Below are positions 54,801 to 64,000 of a DNA stretch of 64,000 nucleotides, in pieces. This DNA comes from Norana najaformis (Eukaryota; Annelida; Clitellata; Crassiclitellata; Hormogastridae). Every line of letters starts with the position of its first letter. The stretch's first letter is position 1. The notes beneath the pieces are model-generated. The model was not told the DNA's origin and searched no databases. It saw only the letters and a list, made by a program, of their open reading frames with translations. The stretch spans positions 21,480,775 to 21,544,774 of the forward strand of contig OZ029915.1 in NCBI GenBank assembly GCA_964023275.1. Direction: 5' to 3'. The position numbers were made by a program, and so were the translations under genes.

Positions 54801-55358
54801 TAGTTAATCTAAAATAAGGCTGCGGTGCACGTACAGTAGTAGCGATCAGTCGGCTCGTGTCTAATGAACCCATCTCTTACAACATTGCATTCCACAGAAG
54901 GATGCATCATCAACTGCTTGACGAAGCAACCTTTGTTAAGAGCCAAATCTTTCTAAACCATACGCTGGTGCAGATAAGTAGCACTAAGTTTGAAGAGTAT
55001 TGATGCTTGACATTTACGGTTGCACATGTGTCATTTGGATTGTATATATGCATTCATATAGAGAGAGCCTATGCCATGCTTATATTAAAATATTTGTAGA
55101 GTGGTTTCGCTAGACTTTTAGGTAATGATCTAGACAAACTCTGGCCAAACTTTGTACTTGTGGACGAGATTTGGTCGAGAAAAGATGTCTAAGCTCGTTT
55201 TTCTAGGATGAATTAAGAACAACACTGCGAGTATTTAGGAGTTTGTCCTAATGGCATATAAGGTTAGGATCGGATCTGTCACTAAACGTTTGCACTTAAC
55301 AATAATTTGTCGCTCCTGTCTGCTTTCCAGCTGCCTCACAAATCAATTTCAAAGTGGC

Positions 55359-57981
55359 TGCCACTTCATTTTGTTGTTATCACAAAGGTGATGCGTCACA
55401 ATGATATGCATCCGGTTATTTCCTGTTCTTGGAAATGTCAGGTTCACGTTTCCTGATTCCAGAAGTACAGAAACGAAGATGGAAAGAAGAAGAACAGAGA
55501 CGCAGGCATATTCGTTAGCCATGCTTCATTAATTTTGCAAAGGACTGTGGTCCAATTAGTGTAACAAATACATTCGCTCTTCACTCACCAGAGCGCTACA
55601 GTCACTCTGGAAAAAGTGTGTCCAGAACGCTTCTGAACGTAAATTGTCTGGTAGATAATTATACAGACTATATCTAAGGAGAACCCCCCTTTTCAAACTA
55701 AACACTTAAATTCGCATTAGTAGTCTCATTGCAGACTACAATGGCAGATATTAATAGCAGATATTACTTATAAGAGTGACGAGAAGCCGTTGGTGACTTG
55801 TATTACGAAGCAACCAACTGTCTTTCACCTCGTGTAGTCATACAGAATATCTGTTTCCGCCGTTCATGATAAAGAAGCCTCATGGCCTGCGATACAATTA
55901 TATTTAACGCTGTTTTATTCCTTCCATCTTTATCTGTGACGTCGTCTTCGCTACACGCCTATGTCTTTCTTTTATTTCTTTCCTCCCTCATTACTCCTCT
56001 CCCTTATAATCGGCAACTAATCTTCAGATGCATCATCATATAATATGAATGCATAAGAATGATGTTTGTCCTACAGTATATAGATTATGATCATCAATAC
56101 CAGTAGATAATCACTTACCATCATTTAACTTTATCGCCATCACCAACATGACCGCCGTTACCTCCACTACCATCATTATCACCACCATCCCAACCGCCAT
56201 CATCATCGTCCTTGTCATCAACGACGACGACATCGGCTTCGTCAACGTCATTATCGTCGTAACCATTACAATCACATTTTCTATGATTAGCAGTTATTCC
56301 TCGGCTTCGCCACATTTAAAGTTTGCATTTACATATAATTTTATGTATAGCTATAGATTTTTGTGTTGGTAGATGTGCATCATATTCAAGGACCTGCAAG
56401 ATCGTCATAAGTGCTAATTTGGGAAAGAATTTAATTGACATTAACGTATTCTTCCTTCCCGTCCCAGTTCTTTCCCATTCTCCTGCGTTCTCGTCTTGTT
56501 TTATGCTGAGAATTCGTCTCTGGAAGATGCAAGACGCCTTTCGACTAAGAACGGTGAAAAATTGCACACACTAAACCTAAAGTATTCGTAGATGTCTCGT
56601 AGTGTTATTTACCAAGCATCTTCGGCCACTTTCATTATATAATTCTGGGCATCTGATTATGTCAGTCTGGCAAATAACTATACCAGAACTTGCAGACATT
56701 GCAGGCCGAGTTGCTGCATAACTGGGGTTTGGAACTATTTAAATGTAGTCTGTTTCCACATTGCGCAGATTTTTGCCTTAAGCCTGTTGGAGTTTTCCTC
56801 GCATATCGCTTTTACTTGACGATTGTCGATTGAATACTGTACACTGTTACATAATGTTATCAAAGTTTTTGAGACTATACTAGATTATACTGTATTAGAC
56901 TAGATTACACTAGATTATATGAGATTTCTCTAGATTATATTAGATTATAATTATATTAGACTAGACTAAATTAGATTAAATTTTAAAAACATATCACCTG
57001 AGACCCATTCTATAGGGACACATCGATCGTTGTAGACTTGTAACATCAGCTTATGGTCTTGAAAAAAGAAGGTCTTCGATGTACCAAGGGGGACGATACA
57101 CACGAACAACTGGAGCAGTATTCGTTTGTGAAGTGTTTTGAAGCTCATATGTGTTTTTGTTATACGTGTATGATATGTGTGGTTCTCGATACTTATTTAG
57201 GATCTAAGCAAGCGTGCTGCACATGTAGTCCTAATTAAAAGTGTATGAAAATGTTTATTGATTAAAGTTCACTATTCATTAACAAGCTGAACCATGTGCC
57301 ATTAAATACCTATAATTCACTTGCATATGGTTATATACATTAATCGTGCAATTGGAAACGTGCAATCAACAAGTTGAAGTACTTAATAAGTTAGATCGTG
57401 CGAAATAAAAGCCTTATATATATACCTTTCGAGTCCCAATGTAATGCATCTGTCCTCAGTTTCGAGTACATAAGGACTATAAATGGTGAATTCGGCGACA
57501 ATGGGATCCTTAAACCATTGGCTTTGGCGGCTTGCGCAGATGGCCATTACGATGGCCATTTCCTGAAATTGTGACTTAATCGGGCGTTAAGATTGGTGGC
57601 CAGCAGTGGACCACGGACTCACGGTCGCCTAACACGTCCGTCCTCTCGAATCATTTGTGCGCTGTCTATTGGCCTCATTTCGGGAACTACTTGAGCTACA
57701 TGAACGTCGAGGGCAGAGGGTGACATAGACCCCCATTAGTCAAATTTAAAAAAATGACAATCGTATGGGAAGATGTAACTTACGCCGTGTAAGATTTTGC
57801 GTTAGTGTTGTGGTTTAAAAAAAAAACAGTCGTGCGATTACCTTGAAATCGACAGCATTCGACAGCGAATTTTATACTTACGAGTTTTATTTTCGATCCA
57901 TTGGTTTTGCACCTTACTAACCTGTTTTGAATGAGGTTTGGCGTAACTTCGGGTATCGTTCCAACAAGGGTTACTGAGGCG
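55359..57981. other. Near-identical duplicated segment (unit B), no gene recognised
   Basis: Counterpart of 45118-47740. Contains the same ATC-rich, TAGATTA-type and GC-richer sections. The right end at 57981 is the outer edge of the duplication. Confidence 0.85.
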
Positions 57982-58069
57982 TTTAGATGGGTGACACTTA
58001 GGGCATATGCCATGACTGCATTACGGCTAAAAAGTGAATACGATTGTTCATGTTGAGATGCTAAGGCAT

Positions 58070-59995
58070 TGTATGTGTGTATGTATGTTTGTATGTATGT
58101 ATGTATTTAAACATTCATATAGAACCTCTCAATGAATATGAATTAATTTGAATAATAAGAGATTAACGTGCCAGACATCAAAAATGATTTGAATCAGAGG
58201 CACGGTCAGTCGCTCAGGGGGAGCTAGGCAGTAGCAAAAGAGGGAAAACTAGGTGACAGGTGAGTTTGCAAAATAGAACGTTTTAAGTTGCCGCTTGAAG
58301 CTTGAGACTGATGGAGCGGAACGGACAGAGAAAGGAATGTTGTTCCAAATCACAGGCGAGGCCGAACAGAAAGCACGTTCCCCAATAACTTTGCCCAAAT
58401 AAGGTTGTCGCAGCTTCAGAGGGTCACTAGATCGTGTGCTACGAACATGAAAATCAATTAAAGGTCAGAGATAGGCAGGTTGCTGGGTATGGAGAAGTTG
58501 GTAGGTGACTGTAGCTATTTTAAAATCAATGCGTCTTGAAACCGGGAACAAGTGAAGTTGTGAGAGAATGCCAGCAGATGAAAGGTTGCAGTTAGGATGG
58601 ACAAGGCGTGCTGCCAAGTTCTGTACCCGCTGTAATTTTCTGATATTATAAGACGGGGTATGAAAAAGGATAGAACTGGCATAGTCAAGTCTAGATTGGA
58701 CAAGAGCAACGGCGATCGCATCTGCCATATCATCAGTGAGAACCGAACGAATATGTCTTAAGGCTCTAAGATGGAAAAAGTGGTTTTTCAGACGGCAGAA
58801 ACATGTTGCTTAAAGCATCAAGAATGACCCCAAGGGTTGTAATGTCTTCTGAAAGGCTCACATTTGTACCAGCTAAATTAATTTGGGGAATGAGAGGAAA
58901 GTGACGTAAACTTTGACGGGTGTCAAGGAGAATTGCATCTGACTTGTTGGGATTAAGACAAAGGCCATTTTGATAGAACCAGGAATGCATTGAAAGCATG
59001 CACTGTTCAAGCATGCTAATGCCGGTGTCAAAGCTGTCAGATGAGAGGGCAATATATAATTGAGTGTCATCAGCATACTGCTGATGGGAAATGTCAAAAT
59101 AAGATATAAGATGACCAACAGAAGAAACGAAAAGCAGAAAAAAGAATTGGGCCAAGCATAGAGCCCTGAGGAACACCAGTGTCAAGAGGAGTAGGAGTAG
59201 AAATTGACCGGCCGTTTCGAATGGTTTGAGAGCGGTCTGACAAGTAGGATGAAAGCCAACTGAGGGCAGTTCCAGAAATGCCGAAACTGCTGCTGAGCCT
59301 GGAAATGAGCGTCGCATGATCAATGGTGTCAAACGCAGCACTAAGGTCAAGTGAGACCAGAAGTGTGTGTTGGCCAAGGTCTGCAGCACAGTAAATGTTA
59401 TTTAAGCTGTAAAGTAAGGCAGTTTTCGCTTAATGGGATGGTCGGTAAGCAGATTGAAGGGTATTGAAATTTTGGGAAGTCTGGCAAGAAATAACCGTTC
59501 AAGTATTTTTGAAATATTATTGAGGTTGGATATTGGGCGGTAGTTGGAAGGACAGTCCAGATCAAGACCAGGTTTCTCAATAAGTGGGGTGACTACCTCT
59601 GTTTTGAATAACGAAGGAAAGATGCCATCACAAAAGGAGAGATTGGCCAATTTACAGAGGAGTCCAGAAAAAATATAGGGAGATGATTTTAGCAGAGATG
59701 TAGGGATAAAATCAACAGATGATGATTTAAATTGCATGGAAGTAATAATTTTGTGGACTTCTTGAAGTGTAACAGGTGGCAAAAAAGCGAGTGGGGAAAC
59801 CGAGTACAGAGGATCGGGGAAAACAAATGCGGTAGCAGAGGCAGCAGTAGAAGCGATTGACCGTTTTAAGTTAGCAATCTTGTCCATGAAAAATTTTGAA
59901 AAAAAGAGCATAGTCTGTCAAGCTCATCAGTAGTGTGATGGTGAATTGTTTCCACAGAATGAAGTAATTGTTTTGAAATGGACCAATGGTTAAGT
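58070..59995 (-). mobile_element. 5'-truncated LINE with largely readable RT domain
   Basis: Minus-strand frames in order: linker SKQLLHSVETIHHH; then 59911-59402 with KSSSVDFIPTSLLK and NYRPISNLNNISKILERL; then 59389-58766 with HQQYADDTQLYIAL (the YADD catalytic motif) and GLCLNPNKSDAILL; then 58728-58465 with SRLDYASSILFHTPSYNIRK; finally GERAFCSASPVIWNNIP. Only about three frameshifts (near 59910, 59400 and 58750) break it, so it is much younger than the other LINEs here. The 3' end is a (CATA)n tail at about 58075-58105. The endonuclease half is missing. L2/CR1-like clade by motif style. Confidence 0.9.
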
Positions 59996-60869
59996 CTTGG
60001 CATTTCAAGACTTTTCTAATGATATTTAACCCCTATATAGATTAATAATCTAACCACTTATAGGCTTATATCTAGACACTAATTCTAACAGCTTATTATA
60101 GCATCAGTTCCAGCCTATTACATTGTTACCACTTGCGTGTACACCTACCGATATAGGCAGATGACGTTCTACAGATAATCCATTAAATTTACCCAATGGT
60201 TTGGTTCTCTCACTATTAGACGAAATACAGCTCTGCTGGCCCCCTTTTCGGGCAGAATATATCGACATGCATTTGTGTACTGTTTCTAACATTCTACTTT
60301 GAGAAGCTTAATCCTATCTTTCCGCACTTTTGTGAGATACTTAAAAGGCGCTACATCAAGTGTCTATAGATGACTAACTAACTAACCCTATACGTTGGAT
60401 GCAATTGTTGGGTATCGTTTGATTCTCTTAGATCTAACTGTCTCTCAGATTTCGAACAGTGCAAATGCTTCAAGGACGAATGGCCTTTGTAGCAAAGCAC
60501 TCACTGATACGACAGGTCACAGATTTCCTGACATTCGCTAAAGGTCAAAGGTTGCAGCCATGAATTAAATCAACCGCGCCATAAACCCACACAGTCGTGA
60601 TGCCTATGCCAATGAACAACGGGCCTTCACGTGCATTCATGTATAATCAATGAATTGCCGCAATATAAATTAATGGGCTCCATTACGATTTACTGCCTAG
60701 GTAGAAGAATGTCAATGGACCAGAGTCGAAGATTCGAGTCTTAGCTTTAATGGCGCCAGATTCATAATAAAGACCTGCCATATAACCAATTAATTTATTC
60801 ATTTTGTATATATATATACATATATAATATGTGTTCGTAAACATGTAGACCGGTTTGCATTGTCTTAAC
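59996..60869. other. Intergenic, nothing recognised
   Basis: Mixed AT-rich sequence with a short AAAGGCGCTACATCAAGTGT retroposon-like tail near 60342 and a (TA)n patch near 60805-60830. No exon-like frame. Confidence 0.5.
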
Positions 60870-61215
60870 TTGTCTTTCATTATCTTGCAAAGCTTTTCTT
60901 GGCTTTGCCTTGCTTATATTACCTTGCCTTGTCTTGTTTTGTCTCGTCTTGCCTTAACTCACTTCATCTTACTTTACCTTATCTTACTTCATCTAGCTTA
61001 ACCTTAAATCACATTACCTTGCCTTAAATTTCCTTAACTTGCCTTTCCTTACCTTGCCCTATAACCTATTGATTTATTATTATTATATTGTTTATTTCTT
61101 TAAACTGCCTTACCTTATTTTACCCACACGTTACGTCATGCTACTTTACCTTACATTACTTTATCTGATCTCATCTTACCCAATATTATCTTACCTAAAA
61201 CGCCTTACTTTAAGC
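60870..61215. repeat. Degenerate pentanucleotide (CTTAC / CTTGC) satellite
   Basis: CTTGCCTTGC, CTTACTTTACCTTATCTTAC and related 5-bp phased units extend over about 350 bp, strongly pyrimidine-biased on the + strand. A short relative lies at 16425-16500 in HCN intron 1. Confidence 0.8.
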
Positions 61216-61609
61216 AGTGCTACGTTACGTTTCACACAATATTACCATACCATCCCATACCATTACGTGACCTGCTTTTTTCACTTTCACTTTTCGGAAA
61301 ACGTAACAGTTTGATTGATGTCAGGTCTACCTGACTGTCTGTCTGTAAGTCTATGAGACGGTCACGATCGGCAGTGTCATACCATGTGCGGCATTTGTTG
61401 TCACAGACCATTACACTCCCATGACCTTTTCCCTCCGCCTTCTTCTGCTCCTTCCCCCACCCTACTTCCCAGTCACAGAACCTAATGGCCGAATGCTTAT
61501 AGCCTCTGTTTCCTAAATGTTCCTTGAAGCCGCATAATGGAAGTCAGGCACTGGCATAAGATTTGCCCCAACGTAGATTTGTCAAACGATTATCAGAATT
61601 TGCATTGCC

Positions 61610-61770
61610 AGTGGTAAATATATGGAGTGGCGTGGAATAAAGGCCGAAGCAACCTCTGACGGCCGGCGACTGTTGGCTTGGCACTCATGCGGCGGCGGCG
61701 GTGGAGGTGTTAAGTTTCATGAGGCCACACCCGTCTGCATGCAGGATTACCTCCACCTGAAAAGACTATA
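61610..61770. promoter_or_regulatory. GC-rich block, candidate regulatory region
   Basis: GACGGCCGGCGACTG, then GCGGCGGCGGCGGTGGAGG, then GGCCACACCCGTC make the most GC-rich patch in the right-hand 6 kb. No frame of interest. Function unknown. Confidence 0.2.
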
Positions 61771-61998
61771 AGTGGTATGCAGGAAAAGGGACACAGACAG
61801 ACGGATATACGAACAGACATACAGGAAAACAGATATAGATACAGACAGATGCATAAGCTTCTTCCTACTATTTTGCACTCTTACATTGCACGACATTGCA
61901 TTATATTACACTAAAATGCATCACACTGGGTCATATGCATGAAAGACCGTGCTTCCTATATTTCTGATATTTGTCAGTCAGTTTACGTTTTTAGTTTG

Positions 61999-62090
61999 GT
62001 GAGAAGTCAGTCATATTGAACCCTGAACCTGGTGAACATGCCATCGACTTGACCATTAGGCTACTTGAGCGCAGTTTGCTACTGATACGC
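61999..62090 (-). repeat. Possible tRNA-derived SINE head
   Basis: On the minus strand TAGCCTAATGG (62063-62053) fits a pol III A box and GGGTTCAATATGAC about 30 bp on resembles a B box. The spacing fits a tRNA-like head. No body or tail was identified. It is not a tRNA gene as no acceptor stem closes. Confidence 0.4.
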
Positions 62091-62399
62091 TGGAGAATCC
62101 GCTGTGTGCAGTGAACTGCATCCGTGCAGTCGTTATGCAGAACGAATTCGATTTCTCTGACCTTCCGTCGGCGCCAAACTGACCCGGCAGTGATGCGAAG
62201 CATGGATCGAGAAATGGAAAAGCTAGTGGAAAGCATTTTCAAGTGTAATCGATGACTGTCGCGATGCCACATTAAGAGTAGACTTTCCCTCGACTCATTG
62301 TCCTTCCCCATCTTCTCAGCTGCTGGGTAAATACGGAATAAATGCTTCGCAAGAGAAACGGTCGACACTTAATGCATAAGATGATGAGCGGCTACTCGT

Positions 62400-64000
62400 G
62401 CCTTCTCGGACGCCCTGTGTTGACCGATACTTCCACGCAGAACCGGTTTAACAAGATATGCAATTGTATGGTCATTCTCCCCCGATGACAGCCTCCCCAC
62501 CGGAGTAAGAATTTTCTGCAGTGACAGAAACTCACATAAAATTCATTATATATTCAATTTGGGCATAGGAATGAGCCATTAGTTTTCATTTTAAAGAAGA
62601 ATTAGCACAACGACCATCTTCCAAAATTGAAAATGTCAACCAAACGACCAGCTGCTTTTGCATACTTTTCTTGTAGTCGAACGTTCCCTGCCAAGATGTA
62701 TCTTATACTGAAGTCACATTTGATTTTTAGACGCGTATAGTTCCGTTTATTTTTATTTACCAAATATTAAGTAAGTAAGTTCGTTAGTTAGTTTGTTTGA
62801 TATTATACACGCTATGTAGCGCCTCTGCGGCGTTTTAATGGCGTAAGCGGCTCAACATCATAGTGGTGTAATCAAAGAGGCTATATCATTGGGTGTAATT
62901 AATTCATGATGTGTAATGCTATGACGCATTTGTTTCATATCCAACTGAACGAACAAATACGTTATATAGATCATTTATTTACATAATGTGTAGGCCTATA
63001 TTTAATCATATTTAAGATGAAATGACAACTGAACTGTGAAGGAAATTTTAAGAGGGGGCGGCTTCATATCATATATGGAGAGATTCCATTTAAACGGAGA
63101 TAATTCGTTCCGAAGTAGAGTCTCCGTGTGTGGGATTATTCCAGTCCGGAAGAGACTCTGTTTGGGGGGGACTTTATATCATGACACCGACCCTCGATGC
63201 ATCTTCAGTGGATAGCCGACTTAGGTCTTCAGATGAGCGCATTGCAATGCAGTCATATCGGCTTCAGCAGCTGCGCGATGGGATGCTGCTTTCATTGTCA
63301 TCGGTCGGCAAAACTCTGACGATAGTAGACTAAAATGGACGCTCGTCTAGAGGCCAGCGATCATCATCTTCTATTTCGGTAGATGTCACACAAACGCATA
63401 GGAGGATCATAATTATATACACTTCATACTGTAATATAACGGAGGACGTATATGTCATGGCGTTTAAATCGGCCATAAGTAAATTAACAGTTAATTGCAC
63501 AGCTGAATGAATGTCAAAGTGTCAACTACCATGTGATTGATTTGCAATATCAACTAGTAGTTCAGCTTTACTATAAGCCAGGAATCGAACTGTAGAAGCA
63601 TCGAACTGTGCATGACGACGCACAATTGTCTGTTGCACTGGTTGTTGTTGGTTCGTGCCTCGTCAGCATTCGGATGAAGAGAAAACGAACGACGTCGTAG
63701 ACAGATGTATTAGGCTGACCATAGATTGTTAAAAGGAACTTATTGCCAAAGAGAAAAAGAAAAAGAAGCCAGGCTGAATAAAGAGCGAGGCTCGAGGTGA
63801 ACAGCAGCGTTCGTCTGCACCGGGTATTACAAGCCACCGTCGAATTGCAATAGATAATTCTTTTTATTGGTACTATTATCGGATGACATTTTGCCTGAAG
63901 TGCAACAAGTGAAAACCTTTTCCATACGATTTGCATTCAATTCACATTGTGTTCCTGGATTCGAATTTTGAAATCTTCATCTTTGGGCAAATGCATTTGC
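62400..64000. other. Right end of window, no supported gene
   Basis: Open frames (for example + 63130-63333 and - 63571-63936) have no recognised domain and no splice support. A (GTAA)-like patch lies at 62768-62785. Confidence 0.45.

Larger units (their letters stand above)
47741..57981. repeat. Tandem segmental duplication, unit B
   Basis: The junction lies where GGTTACTGAGGCG is followed by TCCCTTACTCGACAAAATGA, the counterpart of the start of unit A at 37421. In unit B the same GGTTACTGAGGCG at 57981 runs on into unique DNA (TTTAGATGGGTGACAC). Unit B carries caveolin B, the same LINE and SINE, extra sequence at 49017-49150 and 51080-51235, and lacks the LTR-like insertion of unit A. Confidence 0.95.

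Noticed and set aside
60870-61215. Interstitial telomere array
   Set aside because: Units are CTTAC/CTTGC and degenerate, not TTAGGG or TTAGG.
62005-62075. tRNA gene
   Set aside because: A-box and B-box-like elements are present but no closing acceptor or anticodon stem could be drawn.
61991-62368. 125-codon minus-strand frame
   Set aside because: No domain, no splice signals; one end overlaps a tRNA-like SINE head.
63571-63936. 121-codon minus-strand frame with a hydrophobic stretch
   Set aside because: No recognised family, no splice or codon support; may be chance.

Overview
This is eukaryotic, animal nuclear DNA, not prokaryotic. Protein-coding sequence is split into short exons with GT/AG (and two GC/AG) splice borders, introns run to 15 kb, and the rest is AT-rich non-coding DNA full of decayed LINEs, SINE-like repeats, hAT transposon pieces and tetranucleotide microsatellites. 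The repeat style (many copies of the palindrome TAGGCCTA, retroposon tails of the GCGCTATATAAA type) and the protein sequences suggest a marine invertebrate. An echinoderm or other invertebrate deuterostome is my guess; the sequence does not prove it.

Left part (1-6.4 kb): no gene recognised. It holds a non-autonomous hAT transposon with a perfect 8-bp target duplication (1258-1939), LINE and SINE scraps, and one minisatellite present in both orientations.

Centre (6.4-37.4 kb, + strand): a complete gene for an HCN (hyperpolarization-activated, cyclic-nucleotide-gated) cation channel in nine coding exons. The exon lengths sum to 2691 nt, exactly 896 codons plus stop, with every splice phase compatible. 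Notable points are two introns that appear to use GC donors, a NAGNAG acceptor, a GFG instead of GYG selectivity filter, Val instead of Thr in the phosphate-binding cassette, and a cysteine cluster in the N-terminal tail. The introns carry LINE fragments, a large fold-back palindrome, a 181-bp tandem duplication, purine-rich tracts and a few unique-looking blocks that could be regulatory.

Right part (37.4-58.0 kb): a direct tandem duplication of about 10.3 kb (unit A 37.42-47.74, unit B 47.74-57.98) starting about 20 bp after the HCN stop codon. Each unit carries a caveolin gene on the minus strand in at least three exons, so the layout is HCN > < caveolin A < caveolin B. The first ~7.6 kb of the units has diverged with many substitutions and indels. 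The last 2.62 kb is almost identical with a sharp edge, pointing to gene conversion, a second recent event or an assembly artefact. Unit A has a private 362-bp LTR-like insertion.

Far right (58-64 kb): a fairly young, 5'-truncated LINE on the minus strand, a degenerate CTTAC-type simple repeat, a possible tRNA-derived SINE head, and otherwise nothing I can support.

HCN channels carry Ih pacemaker current. Caveolins shape membrane and organise signalling complexes. Their neighbourhood here may be chance. I found no new multi-gene system; the most unusual signals are the GC-AG introns, the altered pore and ligand-site residues, and the mosaic history of the caveolin duplication.
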